Origin: CAZHFA01 sp964534945
GTDB taxonomy: Bacteria > Bdellovibrionota_C > UBA2361 > CAKMMH01
NCBI GenBank assembly: GCA_964534945.1
Contig: CAZHSB010000013.1
Location: 1 to 38,051 of the forward strand
Direction: 5' to 3'
Length of the DNA stretch: 38,051 nt
The translations under genes were made by a program, and so were the position numbers. The notes beneath the pieces are model-generated. The model made no database searches. It was given only the letters and a program-made list of their open reading frames with translations, and was not told the DNA's origin. This document shows positions 1 to 8,342 of the stretch, piece by piece. The first letter of the stretch is position 1, and every line of letters begins with the position of its first letter.

Positions 1-335
1 AGCCTTTTACTTCAAGAACAAATGTATTTACTCATCTTTCAGAATTTCCAATGACAGAATACGATCTTTCTCTATTGTTTAATAAATTTACAAAGTGGAG
101 CGAAATTTATGATGCAATAATGAATCAACAAGATGATGAAAAAAAGCTTCAAAATGTATCTTATGTAGGAGAATATAAGGGAGAGCAAATTCCTGATGGC
201 AAAAAGTCAGTTACTTTTAAACTTACAATCGGTTCTTTTGCTAGGACCCTTACTTTTGAGGAAATTGAAGGCTTTGCAAATTCTATTGTTAAAAATTTAC
301 AAAAAACATTAGGTGCTGAAATTCGAGAAAAGTAA
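1..335 (+). CDS. pheT: Phenylalanyl-tRNA synthetase beta subunit, C-terminal fragment
   Basis: Only the last ~110 codons are present; the reading frame is open from base 3, so the gene begins before the window. The visible part is the ferredoxin-fold anticodon-binding (FDX-ACB) domain at the C-terminus of PheT. It has the run FPMTEYDLSLLF, where the family has a P-x-x-x-R/Y-DLSL strand, then a W-x-x-I helix, and the closing TLTFEEIEGFANSIVKNL helix that ends most bacterial PheT proteins. PheT pairs with PheS to charge tRNA-Phe in the cytoplasm, and this domain contacts the tRNA anticodon stem. An internal ATG at 51 could look like a start, but the homology continues upstream of it. The stop is TAA at 333-335, and the next gene converges on it 12 bases away. 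Confidence 0.88.
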   Translation, partial: PFTSRTNVFTHLSEFPMTEYDLSLLFNKFTKWSEIYDAIMNQQDDEKKLQNVSYVGEYKGEQIPDGKKSVTFKLTIGSFARTLTFEEIEGFANSIVKNLQKTLGAEIREK

Positions 336-347
336 TAAGTAAGTGTA

Positions 348-1658
348 TTATCTATTTGCGAATGGATTAAATTCTTCATTTAAATCTTTTGCGTCTGTAA
401 GAGTTTCTATTTGAGAAATATTAAGAAGTTTTTTCTTGCTAGTAGCTAAATGTTTCATATCTTTTTTCCAAGCATTTAATTCTGCTTTTGTTTTAAAAAG
501 ATCTTTCTTTAGCTTTATGATTGCATCTGATAAAAAAGAATAACCAACACCTCCAAGTCCTGAATAATTACTTTCTAAAATAATCACATCATTTTTAAAA
601 ATATCATTTTCCCAATCAATTTTTCTTTTATCCAAGACATGAAAAGTACCATCGCCACTTCGAAGTTGTCTATAATAAAAATATAAATTAGCATTTGAAA
701 TGTTTCTTTTATATAAATGATCTTGAACGGCAAAATTAAAACTTGTGCCAACAAATAATAATTTTAAAGGAAAAGTTTCATGCATTTTTTTTGCTTTGGG
801 AACATAATGCCCCGCATGAAGAAGCTTGTCTGGAAATAATAAATTTGCGATGTCTAAAAGATCTTTATCTACACCATTTGGTGGAAAAATATTTTTCACT
901 GGAAAACACGGAAATGATTTAATGTCATGTTTTTTCGTAACTTCTTTTATCTTATCTAATAAATAATTAGTGCTTATACAAGAACCAACTTCATTTAAAT
1001 GAGACCCCGTAGGTTCAAAAAAACGAAACTCAAAATCATTTTTTTTGCTTAATAATAATTGGTAAGAATCAACTAATGGAACATCAAAAATAGATAAATT
1101 CCTTTTCATAATTTCATAACTATTTTCTCTAGAAAATCTTGAATCATCTACAAAACTAGAAGGTACAAGTTCAGGATAAAGAGTAAGCGCATTTGGATTC
1201 GTAAAAACAAGTAAGCGTACTCCCTTTTTTTCTAATAAACTTTGAAGCTTCTTTAATCTAAACGCTTTTTTTAGTAGTAAATTCTTAGGAGGGGTCTTTT
1301 GCCTATTAAAAGAATTTAAATACATAGGTTGTAACAATTGATTTTCTTTTCCCACAAATGCTTGTGCATTATAATTAAAAGTAATTTGATTAAAAATATC
1401 AAAACTTATTTGATTGTTTATTCTAACAAGCCAGCCCCAAACAGGATTTCCTTTCATAAAATAGTTTTCAAAACTTTTTTGAAAACTATCATTTTTTAAT
1501 GTGGCAATAGAGAGTTTCTTAGGTAAACTTGCATCTGCAATTCCTTGAAGAGAAATCTTTGGAATAAGATGAATTTTAAATTGTGACAAGGGAATAAATA
1601 AAATTAATCCCAATGTTAAAATTAAAAATATGTCTAAAAAATTTTTTCTTTCTTGCAT
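348..1658 (-). CDS. AlgJ/AlgX-like SGNH-fold protein (O-acetylation partner of MBOAT)
   Basis: This is a ~436-residue membrane-anchored extracytoplasmic protein related to AlgJ/AlgX, which act with an MBOAT protein to O-acetylate surface polysaccharide. One N-terminal membrane helix (about residues 7-24) is followed by a soluble domain. The nucleophile motif GTSF carries Ser306, as in AlgJ (GTSY). The second motif reads TGSHLNEVG around residues 217-225. It keeps the His (220), but the Asp of the usual D-x-H is Gly (218). I chose the ATG at 1658 because it lies 2 bases after the stop of the upstream MBOAT gene, giving translational coupling, and starts right before the membrane helix. A longer start at 1739 would overlap that gene by 79 bases. 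The exact substrate is unknown. Confidence 0.75.
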   Translation of the reverse strand: MQERKNFLDIFLILTLGLILFIPLSQFKIHLIPKISLQGIADASLPKKLSIATLKNDSFQKSFENYFMKGNPVWGWLVRINNQISFDIFNQITFNYNAQAFVGKENQLLQPMYLNSFNRQKTPPKNLLLKKAFRLKKLQSLLEKKGVRLLVFTNPNALTLYPELVPSSFVDDSRFSRENSYEIMKRNLSIFDVPLVDSYQLLLSKKNDFEFRFFEPTGSHLNEVGSCISTNYLLDKIKEVTKKHDIKSFPCFPVKNIFPPNGVDKDLLDIANLLFPDKLLHAGHYVPKAKKMHETFPLKLLFVGTSFNFAVQDHLYKRNISNANLYFYYRQLRSGDGTFHVLDKRKIDWENDIFKNDVIILESNYSGLGGVGYSFLSDAIIKLKKDLFKTKAELNAWKKDMKHLATSKKKLLNISQIETLTDAKDLNEEFNPFANR

Positions 1659-1660
1659 AC

Positions 1661-3109
1661 TTAAAACTGAAAATAAATAAATGGTGTAAATTTTGTAGCT
1701 GAAATAATAATTGAACAAACAATTAAACTTACTACGCAATATGAAAACCAGACAAATGAATTTTCATAAAAATATTTTTTTATTTTTTCAATAATTTTAT
1801 CAGAATTTGGAATAAGAGGAATTAACAAGATAATTATTGCAACTACAAAAATAAAAATTCCCTCATTATGAATTACTCTACTTTGTATTGGATAAATGGT
1901 GGCCTCCCAATACTTTGGAATATTAAACATATATCCTAAATATCTAAATGCCTCATGTATGGAATTACTTTTAAAAAATGCCCAGCCAATTTGCATAAAG
2001 AAAAAAGTTAAAAATATATTAAAAATTTTTCCTATATTACTTTCTCCAATTTTTTTTGTTTTTTCTAACCAGCCCATTTTATCGATAGTTAAAAATAGAC
2101 CGTGATAAGCGCCCCAAAAAAGATATGTCCAATTAACCCCATGCCAAAATCCAGAAACTAAAAATACAATCCATAAATTTAAATAGCCTCTAATTTTTGA
2201 TACACGATTTCCGCCAAGTGGAATATACAAATAATCTTTCATAAATCTTGATAAAGAAATATGCCAACGTTTCCAAAATTCCGTGAAGTTTTGTGATATA
2301 AATGGTCTGTCAAAATTTTCTAAAAATTTAAATCCAAAAATTCTTCCAAGACCGATTGCCATATCGGAATATCCTGAAAAGTCAAAATATAATTGAATTC
2401 CATAGCAAATAACTCCAAGCCACGCATAGCAAATAGTCATGGAACTCTCACCAAGGCCATTTACATTCGTTGCAATATTTCCAAGTGTATCCGCAAGTAA
2501 GATTTTTTTTGAAAGTCCTAAGCAAAATCTAGCAGATCCATATTTTACATCTTCTATCGAAATAATTCTTGTTTTTATTTGCTCAGCAATATCTTTATAA
2601 CGAACAATTGGCCCCGCTATTAATTGCGGGAAAAGAGAAATGTATAAAAGATAATCTGTAAATTTTTCTGCAGGCTCAGTTGTATTTCTATAAATATCTA
2701 CAAGATAACTAATTTTTTGGAAAGTAATAAAAGAAATTCCAATAGGAAGAATTACACTATTCCAAGGAATCTTTGGAATTCCAAAAGAAAACAAAATATC
2801 ATTTAGTTCATGTATAAAAAAATTTGAATATTTATAAAATCCAAGTAGTCCTAAATTTAAAATTAAGGATATGATTATCCAAAAATTTTTGTCCTTGATT
2901 TTTTCTTTTCTATAAATAATTTTTGCAATGACAAAATCGACAAGGCAACTAGCAATGAAAATCGGAAAAAATTCAAAAGCCCCCCAGACATAAAAAACTA
3001 AACTCCAAAAAAGAAGTGATAAATTTTTAAACTTTTTAGGAGTTATAAAATAGCACGCCAAACAAAGCGGTAAAAAACAGAATAAAAATAAAAATGAACT
3101 AAATACCAT
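1661..3109 (-). CDS. MBOAT family O-acyltransferase (AlgI-like)
   Basis: This 482-residue polytopic inner-membrane protein belongs to the membrane-bound O-acyltransferase family, closest in style to AlgI. Such proteins move an acetyl group across the membrane to a periplasmic partner that modifies an exopolysaccharide or other surface glycan. Landmarks are the PQLIAGPIVRY loop (about 161-171), the FDFSGYSDMAIGLG segment (242-255), the FWKRWHISLSRFM motif (279-290, with His283), and GFWHG with the presumed catalytic His323. About ten hydrophobic segments are visible. The length matches the family (460-500). It is the first gene of a two-gene unit with the AlgJ-like gene 2 bases downstream, and a terminator at 3144-3180 separates it from the lipoprotein gene upstream. 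The ribosome-binding site is weak. Confidence 0.9.
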   Translation of the reverse strand: MVFSSFLFLFCFLPLCLACYFITPKKFKNLSLLFWSLVFYVWGAFEFFPIFIASCLVDFVIAKIIYRKEKIKDKNFWIIISLILNLGLLGFYKYSNFFIHELNDILFSFGIPKIPWNSVILPIGISFITFQKISYLVDIYRNTTEPAEKFTDYLLYISLFPQLIAGPIVRYKDIAEQIKTRIISIEDVKYGSARFCLGLSKKILLADTLGNIATNVNGLGESSMTICYAWLGVICYGIQLYFDFSGYSDMAIGLGRIFGFKFLENFDRPFISQNFTEFWKRWHISLSRFMKDYLYIPLGGNRVSKIRGYLNLWIVFLVSGFWHGVNWTYLFWGAYHGLFLTIDKMGWLEKTKKIGESNIGKIFNIFLTFFFMQIGWAFFKSNSIHEAFRYLGYMFNIPKYWEATIYPIQSRVIHNEGIFIFVVAIIILLIPLIPNSDKIIEKIKKYFYENSFVWFSYCVVSLIVCSIIISATKFTPFIYFQF

Positions 3110-3143
3110 ATTATTTGAAAAAACTTTTGAATTTTAAAATTAT

Positions 3144-3180
3144 AAAAAAAGGAGCAAAAAATTCATTCATTTTGCCCCCT
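3144..3180 (-). terminator. Rho-independent terminator of the acidic lipoprotein gene
   Basis: On the minus strand GGGGCAAAA pairs with TTTTGCTCC (one G-U pair) around a ten-base loop and is followed by seven T. It starts 22 bases after the stop of the 3202-3732 gene and ends before the MBOAT gene, so the two are likely separate transcripts. Confidence 0.8.
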
Positions 3181-3201
3181 TTTTATATTTAATATGTGCA
3201 A

Positions 3202-3732
3202 TTATCGTATAGCGACAGAATCTTCCTCTTGATAATGGAAATTAACATCGCAACCATAATCTACATATTTTCCAGCGCCAGCTTGAATTCTTGCTATCGG
3301 TGAAACCGCTGCGGCCGTAACGTCAAACCTCATATTAAAATCTTTGTAGCCTCCATAATAATCAAAATCATCATCATTATCTAATGAGTACCATAAATAT
3401 GTGGTTCCATCATCACAAGTTTCTATTCTATCTGGAGAACGCTTGTCTGAGTCTCCCTCAATATATAACTCCGAAGACCCCGGCATATATTGAAGCTCAG
3501 GATCGATTTTTATTACAAGCTCTGCATCTTCTGGATATCCAAACTCATACTTTGTTTCAAAATATGTATCAACATGAATACGCGTTCCGATCGTAACTGA
3601 ATCCCCATTTATTCTAACTTCGTTAACTTTTCTAGAACCATCATCCCACCACCAATCGTCATTATCATCACCGCCACATCCGAGGACAAATGAGAATACT
3701 AAGAATAAAGGAAGAAAAATTTTTAATTTCAT
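3202..3732 (-). CDS. Acidic secreted lipoprotein, function unknown
   Basis: This is a 176-residue predicted lipoprotein. A lysine-containing N-terminus and a hydrophobic stretch end in the lipobox VLGC with Cys19, followed by GGDDNDDWWWDD; Asp is unfavourable for inner-membrane retention only at +2 in enteric rules, and here +2 is Gly. The mature part is strongly acidic and looks like a single beta-sandwich with a conserved-looking PEDAELVIKIDPEL strand pair. It resembles DUF11/cohesin-like extracellular beta domains in style, but I cannot assign a family. The ATG has a strong ribosome-binding site (AAAAGGAG, 8 bases spacing). It has its own extended -10 promoter at 3794-3802 and its own terminator, so it is a monocistronic unit. 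Confidence 0.72.
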   Translation of the reverse strand: MKLKIFLPLFLVFSFVLGCGGDDNDDWWWDDGSRKVNEVRINGDSVTIGTRIHVDTYFETKYEFGYPEDAELVIKIDPELQYMPGSSELYIEGDSDKRSPDRIETCDDGTTYLWYSLDNDDDFDYYGGYKDFNMRFDVTAAAVSPIARIQAGAGKYVDYGCDVNFHYQEEDSVAIR

Positions 3733-3793
3733 AACAAAGCTCCTTTTAAAAAAGTTGATAATAAATATCCGTCAGCCCATTAAAACATGCGAA

Positions 3794-3802
3794 AGTATAG
3801 CA
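3794..3802 (-). promoter_or_regulatory. Extended -10 promoter of the acidic lipoprotein gene
   Basis: The minus strand reads TGCTATACT, a TGn extended -10 element with a 5/6 match to TATAAT, and no good -35. The expected start near 3787 would leave a leader of about 55 bases before the ATG at 3732. Confidence 0.5.
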
Positions 3803-3859
3803 TTTTATCAATAAAAAGAAAATTTTAAGTTGATTTTCCTAATGACGATGAAGAAAAAA

Positions 3860-4480
3860 CTATAATGCGCTTGCTATGTTTCTAGTATTTAGTAAATCCT
3901 CAAGAATTTCCCTTGCTTTTATAGGAAGATACTTATTTGCCGAAAGCTCTGGACACCAAAAACCTCCTTGAACAGCGACCTTTGCGCTCATGGTTTTTGA
4001 GGTTCGAATACCGCCTGAAGCATTTAAAACATATAATGTAACATCATACATAAGTTCAGAATTTGTAACCGTGCTACTTTTCCAATCTCTAACTTCTAGT
4101 AAAATGGATCTATTTGTGTCGTTTGATTTTAATTTTGAAAGCACTTCATTTTTTGACATCTGTGGAGTTGTTTCTACTATAGATGTTCTAAAGCCTTTAT
4201 TTGAAAGACTGCTAGAAATGGTTTTGGCAAGATCGCTAGACAAAGGATTTCCTGTTCCTGTATTTGTTGTTGATGGAATCCCAAAAAGATCTCTAAATAC
4301 GCCAACAAAGGATGGTAATTTTGTACCAGAAAGGACATATGGTCTATGATCTAACACGGCTACGCTCACAGTTTTCGTTCCACTATAATCTAGGGACAAA
4401 TCAAGATTATCATATCGTATATTTGCGCAAGCGGAAAAAAATAACATCGTAATGAAAGCAAAAAATAATTTTATTTTCAT
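3860..4480 (-). CDS. Lipoprotein, YajG-like in style, function unknown
   Basis: This predicted lipoprotein has 206 residues. The signal sequence MKIKLFFAFITMLFFSAC has a lipobox FSAC with Cys18. The mature part begins ANIRYDNLDLSLDY, then has a strand-rich core with VSVAVLDHRPYV, a helix LSSDLAKTISSSLSNKGF, and ILLEVRDWKSST. This order (conserved D-x-R loop, helix, then an internal E-x-x-D-W strand) is like small outer-membrane lipoproteins such as YajG, but the match is only by pattern. I chose ATG 4480 over an upstream ATG at 4549 because it has a GGAG box 8 bases upstream and places the signal peptide at the N-terminus. It lies 72 bases downstream of the recombinase gene and could be cotranscribed with it. 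Confidence 0.7.
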   Translation of the reverse strand: MKIKLFFAFITMLFFSACANIRYDNLDLSLDYSGTKTVSVAVLDHRPYVLSGTKLPSFVGVFRDLFGIPSTTNTGTGNPLSSDLAKTISSSLSNKGFRTSIVETTPQMSKNEVLSKLKSNDTNRSILLEVRDWKSSTVTNSELMYDVTLYVLNASGGIRTSKTMSAKVAVQGGFWCPELSANKYLPIKAREILEDLLNTRNIASAL

Positions 4481-4552
4481 AAATAAATCTCCATTTTTGT
4501 TGTTTGTAAAAATTAAGAGCAATAAAAGATAAACAAATTTTTCTCTCAAGCA

Positions 4553-5632
4553 TTAATATTTTAGATTTTTTCCTGGGTTTCTATCAACCCCAAAAAGTCT
4601 TTTATCATATCTTTCTACCATTTGTACACTCGCGTGTCTTGAAAATTCTTGCACTTCTCTATGGGAAATGCCATCTGATAAAAGCTTGGTAATTGCAGTA
4701 GCCCTTGCAGAGTGGGGACTTAAAAAATTACCTGCCCCTGCTTTTTGACAATAAATTTTAAATAAACGATAAATTCCGTTTACAGTGAGAGGCTTGCCAT
4801 TTGATTTTTTTTGATTTGTGCCAGAGAAGCCTAAAAATAATTTGTCTCCAGATTCTGCGCCCTCATTTTTTCTAAAATTTAAATAATCGAGCAATACACC
4901 AGAACACCAAAGTGGAAGTGCTTGTTCTGCATCTTTTCCTGATTTTGTTGCGCGTAATTTTAAATAAAAAGTTCCGCCATCGCTTTCTCTTACATCATCG
5001 ATGATTAAATTGGCTACTTCGCTTCGTCTTAATCCCCCAGCAAAAAGCAAAGATAAAATTGTACGATCTCTTATTCCTTGAGGAGTTTTTTCGTTAGGAG
5101 CCGTTAATATTTTTTTTACTAAATTAAAATTTACCATTTCGGTTGGGCGTTTTTGTCCTGATTTTGCCGATGGAATTGGAACCCTATCGATGTCAAATGG
5201 ATTTAACTTTATTCCTAAATCAGATGCTATTAACATTCGATAAATTCGTCTAAGTGCTGTGAATTTTTTTGCAATTGTTGCATTTGTCAAATTATCAGAA
5301 GTTCCATCTTTTTTTGTGTTGACCCTAATATTTGTGCTAACTTCTTTTGATTTGTTTGACACTTTTACTCGTGCATGTTGGCCTTTTTTAGTTTCCAAAA
5401 AACGTTTGTAGGAAATGGCATGTAAATCTTTTGCATGCAAAATCAATTTTGCGCCTTCAGTAGTTCCTATTTTTGCACCTAAAAAATTACACCATTCTTT
5501 TATTATCCCAGTGTACGTTTTTTGCGTGTTGGGAGTTTTTAAGGATAAGAAAGCTAATATTCTTATCCAAACCTCATTTTTTGAATAGTTTCCCTTAAAT
5601 TCATCAAGTGTTATTAATGTGTCGCTAACCAT
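4553..5632 (-). CDS. Tyrosine recombinase / phage-integrase family protein
   Basis: This 359-residue site-specific recombinase acts on DNA in the cytoplasm. An N-terminal SAM-like core-binding domain (about 15-150, with the TQKTYTGIIKEWCNFLG helix) precedes the catalytic domain (about 165-345). All signature residues are visible: Arg202 in AGGLRRSEV, Lys230 in RATKSGK, His307 and Arg310 in HSARAT, His333 in SRHAS, and the nucleophile Tyr342 in VERYDKR. Compared with XerC/XerD it is ~60 residues longer, mostly through a Lys/Asn/Thr-rich insertion at about 84-118. It lies 149 bases from the 5' side of tRNA-Arg and reads away from it. It could be a diverged Xer, an integron-like integrase or a relic of an integrated element; no att repeats or cargo were recognised. 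Confidence 0.88.
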   Translation of the reverse strand: MVSDTLITLDEFKGNYSKNEVWIRILAFLSLKTPNTQKTYTGIIKEWCNFLGAKIGTTEGAKLILHAKDLHAISYKRFLETKKGQHARVKVSNKSKEVSTNIRVNTKKDGTSDNLTNATIAKKFTALRRIYRMLIASDLGIKLNPFDIDRVPIPSAKSGQKRPTEMVNFNLVKKILTAPNEKTPQGIRDRTILSLLFAGGLRRSEVANLIIDDVRESDGGTFYLKLRATKSGKDAEQALPLWCSGVLLDYLNFRKNEGAESGDKLFLGFSGTNQKKSNGKPLTVNGIYRLFKIYCQKAGAGNFLSPHSARATAITKLLSDGISHREVQEFSRHASVQMVERYDKRLFGVDRNPGKNLKY

Positions 5633-5731
5633 AATTTTCTAAATATAAAAAAGCAGTTACAAACTGTCCTTTTACTATATACTTTAGCAAAATTTATTTA
5701 AGTGCAATCCATAAAAGATATTTTTAATGCG

Positions 5732-5759
5732 TTGACAAGCAAATTTTATAATTTATACT
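5732..5759 (+). promoter_or_regulatory. Sigma-70-type promoter of tRNA-Arg
   Basis: A perfect TTGACA (5732-5737) lies 16 bases from TATACT (5754-5759). Transcription would start near 5766, about 15 bases before the mature tRNA. Confidence 0.75.
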
Positions 5760-5780
5760 AAATAGTTAAGGTCGTTTTGT

Positions 5781-5854
5781 GCCCTCGTAGCTCAGTAGGA
5801 TAGAGCACAGGTTTCCTAAACCTGGTGTCACAAGTTCGATTCTTGTCGGGGGTA
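5781..5854 (+). tRNA. tRNA-Arg (anticodon CCT)
   Basis: A full cloverleaf can be folded by hand. The acceptor pairs GCCCTCG with CGGGGGT (two G-U pairs), and the D-stem is GCTC/GAGC. The anticodon stem CAGGT/ACCTG has loop TTCCTAA, giving anticodon CCT at 5815-5817, which reads the arginine codon AGG. The variable loop is GTGTC, and the T-arm is ACAAG-TTCGATT-CTTGT. The discriminator is A5854 and CCA is not encoded. No clear terminator follows; the next gene starts 230 bases downstream. Confidence 0.95.
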
Positions 5855-6084
5855 TTTTAAAAAGAATCGAGCGAAAAGGCTATGATTGTAAGATAATATC
5901 TTGTTTTTTATGTTGATTTTTCCCGATTTGGCGTTTTTTATTAGTTGGGTATTTTTATTAGTTGTTTTTGTTGTAGAAAAATGAAAAAAAATGAAATGTT
6001 TTTGAATTTTTTGCATCATAGATAGTAATTGAAAGCTTAGAACTTTTTGAATTTTAAATGCTTTTTATCTTAAAGGGATTGTTT

Positions 6085-6372
6085 ATGAACAAATCAGAAT
6101 TAATCGAAAGATTAGCAGTTAAGTCGGGTATAAATAATTTTCAAGCAGAAGAAGTTATCAATCTTGTTTATAAAAAGATGAAAGATACGCTTGTTAATGA
6201 TGGAAGAATTGAGATTAGAGGTTTTGGAAGTTTTACCGTAAGAAAATATGATGAACGTATGGCAAGAAATCCCAAAACTGGAGTTGGAATAAAAATTTCA
6301 TCTAAAAGATTGCCATTTTTTAAGATTGGCAAAGAGTTAAAGGAAAGAATAAATCAGTCTAATAATGCGTAG
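6085..6372 (+). CDS. HU/IHF-family DNA-bending protein (IHF-beta-like)
   Basis: This 95-residue nucleoid protein dimerises and bends DNA. It shows the standard order: an N-terminal helical dimerisation region (MNKSELIERLAVKSGINNFQAEE), the beta-saddle GRIEIRGFGSFTVRKY, and the DNA-intercalating arm with RNPKTG around residues 61-66, followed by the C-terminal helix FFKIGKELKERIN. The EIRGFGSF and RNPKTG wording is closer to IHF-beta than to HU, but a partner subunit is not in the window. I chose ATG 6085 because an AAAGGG box lies 7 bases upstream and the family starts M-x-K-x-E-L; an upstream in-frame ATG at 6058 would add nine unrelated residues. Confidence 0.92.
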   Translation: MNKSELIERLAVKSGINNFQAEEVINLVYKKMKDTLVNDGRIEIRGFGSFTVRKYDERMARNPKTGVGIKISSKRLPFFKIGKELKERINQSNNA

Positions 6373-6424
6373 TATATGATATGTTTTAATCTTATGCTAT
6401 GCCTATTTTTATAAGGGTTTTCTA

Positions 6425-6814
6425 ATGTCTATTGATTGGCTAAAGGATTTAGAGCGAGATATAACATACGGAAAAGATTTTTATGCGACTCCTGCAGTTG
6501 GGAAAAATCAGTGGGTAATTTCTCAAGATAAAGAAAAATTGTTTCCGATAGCAAAAAGAACAGCTGAGCATAAGAAAATACCAGTTGATATTGTAAGGCT
6601 TGTGTTGCCGTCTGATGTTCTCTCTGGGGAGAGCTTCCTAGTCCCAATTAGGATCGGCGATCAAGGCTCCCGTGGTGAAGTTGCAATCGAGTGGGTTGCT
6701 GTAGAGTCAAGAGAGGCTTCTGAGCTTATGAGGGACTTGAGATTTGGTCAGTCTCCTTATTTTGGTATGCAGGTTGAAGAAACAATAATTCCAAAAGAGT
6801 CTGAAGAGTTTTAA
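6425..6814 (+). CDS. GC-rich hypothetical protein
   Basis: This is a 129-residue soluble protein that I do not recognise. The N-terminal third is helical and charged (MSIDWLKDLERDITYGKDF). The rest alternates short strands, among them FLVPIRIGDQ and EVAIEWVAVESR, and ends in a glutamate-rich tail. The strand pattern is faintly like a PilZ or small beta-barrel domain, but the PilZ RxxxR and DxSxxG motifs are absent. An AAGGG box lies upstream of the ATG. The central part (6601-6720) counts 64 G+C in 120 bases, far above the neighbouring genes, with codons such as CGT, GGC and CTC that are rare nearby. This suggests recent acquisition or unusual selection. It lies 52 bases after the HU/IHF gene and may share its transcript. 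Confidence 0.7.
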   Translation: MSIDWLKDLERDITYGKDFYATPAVGKNQWVISQDKEKLFPIAKRTAEHKKIPVDIVRLVLPSDVLSGESFLVPIRIGDQGSRGEVAIEWVAVESREASELMRDLRFGQSPYFGMQVEETIIPKESEEF

Positions 6815-6976
6815 TTTATTTTTAATAAAAGTCTTGTTTAAGGTGCGTTTTCTCGCCATAATGTTTCTGTTCTAAAGAATAGTTAGGTGTTGTTGCCGTT
6901 TTTTTACTTAATTTACGTTTTCTAAAAAAGTTTTATATAAAAACTAAAGTACAAATATTGTTTAGAATGAGTATGT

Positions 6977-8233
6977 ATGCTTTTAGAGCGTAGGGACAGA
7001 GTGTTGTCTGTATCAAAAGCCGTTGCGGGGGAAGTTATGAATTCATTAAGGAATGTTTATAGCAAAATAGATCAAACATATAATCAAGAAGATTGGTGGT
7101 TTGACGAGTCTTGGGACGAGATTTTAAAGTTAAAGTCAGAAAAGATACAAAGTGGACAGTATGTTTATGATTTGTCGATGATAAATCCAGATTTGCCGCC
7201 ACATATTTTTTTAATGGATAAACTTTTAGAAGCTACAATTCAAAAAGAAAATCATAGATACGCAGTATCAAGGGGAATATTTAAATTAAGACAAGCGTTT
7301 TCACAAAAATATGCACATACATTTTCAGCTAATGTAGATCCAGAAACAGAAGCTTGTGTTACTTTTGGATCAAAAGATGCAGTTAGCTCTTTTTTAGCTT
7401 CAAACGTTAGAAGGGGACAAAAAGTATTGTTACCAGATCCAATTTATCCAGCGCATTTATCTGCTGTAAGGCTTGCAGGGTTAGTGCCTTTCTTTTTTAG
7501 ACAAGCAAATGAAAAGAGCATGATAGAAGAAATCGCCAATATCATAAACAAGGAAATAATAGATTATATTTTCTTAAATTTTCCAAGTAATCCAACAGGA
7601 AAAGTCGTTTCAAAGGAGTTTTACAAGCAACTTTATTACACAATAAAAAATAAGGGAATAATTGTTTATAATGATTTTACTTATGGGGAGATGTTATATA
7701 AAGGCGCAGAATGTCCAAGCATTTTATCTATTCCAGGAATGAAAGAGTATGCGGTTGAATCTTATTCGTTGTCAAAAGCTTATAATGTCCCTGGTTGGAG
7801 AGTGGGGGCAATGCTTGGAAATGAGGAAGTCATAAAAAGAATGTCCACGCTAAAATCTTACACAGATTACGGCTTGTTTTTGGCAATTCAATCTGCTGCA
7901 GCTTCTGCATTAACTTGCACACAAGATTTAGTAAAAGATACTGTAGCAACTTATGCAGAAAGAATGAAATTTTTTTGTGGAAAATTGCAAGAGCTTGGTT
8001 GGGAAGTTGAAAACCCAAGTGCAGGTGCTTGTGTCTGGGCAAAATTTCCTAAAAAATTTAGAGGAGAGAACTCTTATCGAAATGCTTGTTTTTTACTTAA
8101 CAAAACTAATGTATGTGGGACCCCAGGAGAATTGTATAGCAGATTTGCAAGAGATAATATAAGATTTGCCTTAGTAAGACCAATTGATATTTTAGAGCGA
8201 ACCGTTGAAGCATTATCAAAGTTGCAAGGGTAA
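6977..8233 (+). CDS. PLP-dependent class I/II aminotransferase
   Basis: This 418-residue fold-type I aminotransferase is of the AlaC/AspC-like subgroup. Visible signatures are SMINPD near residue 67, the tyrosine loop DPIYPAH (154-160), SNPTG (204-208), the cofactor-binding Asp233 in YNDFTYGEM, the Schiff-base Lys267 in SYSLSKAYNVPGWRVG with Arg275, and a C-terminal substrate-carboxylate Arg in NIRFALVRP. It transfers amino groups between an amino acid and a 2-oxo acid; glutamate-pyruvate (alanine) transamination is the best guess, but the substrate cannot be fixed from motifs. The N-terminus is longer than AlaC by about 25 residues. An alternative ATG at 7037 with GGGGGAAG just upstream would give a more usual length, so the start is uncertain. 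Confidence 0.85.
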   Translation: MLLERRDRVLSVSKAVAGEVMNSLRNVYSKIDQTYNQEDWWFDESWDEILKLKSEKIQSGQYVYDLSMINPDLPPHIFLMDKLLEATIQKENHRYAVSRGIFKLRQAFSQKYAHTFSANVDPETEACVTFGSKDAVSSFLASNVRRGQKVLLPDPIYPAHLSAVRLAGLVPFFFRQANEKSMIEEIANIINKEIIDYIFLNFPSNPTGKVVSKEFYKQLYYTIKNKGIIVYNDFTYGEMLYKGAECPSILSIPGMKEYAVESYSLSKAYNVPGWRVGAMLGNEEVIKRMSTLKSYTDYGLFLAIQSAAASALTCTQDLVKDTVATYAERMKFFCGKLQELGWEVENPSAGACVWAKFPKKFRGENSYRNACFLLNKTNVCGTPGELYSRFARDNIRFALVRPIDILERTVEALSKLQG

Positions 8234-8342
8234 ATAAAAATTTAAGAATTAAATAAAAATAAATTAAATAATTTTTAAATTGAAGTCATTTTAGTATTTT
8301 TGTATTGAAGTAAAGATGTCTTTGCTAGGAGTTTTTTTGAAA

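Noticed and set aside
4553..5854. Genomic island attached to tRNA-Arg with att repeats
   Set aside because: I could not find a second copy of the tRNA 3' end in the window, and the recombinase is on the wrong side; kept only as a question.
5828..6019. 63-codon minus-strand frame across the tRNA-Arg 3' end
   Set aside because: It ends in antisense tRNA sequence, has no ribosome-binding site and is low-complexity Lys/Asn/Thr; this is a typical false gene.
3291..6555. Other CCGATAG-like matches (about 3293 on the minus strand, 6545 on the plus strand)
   Set aside because: They lie inside coding sequence without a matching -35 element.
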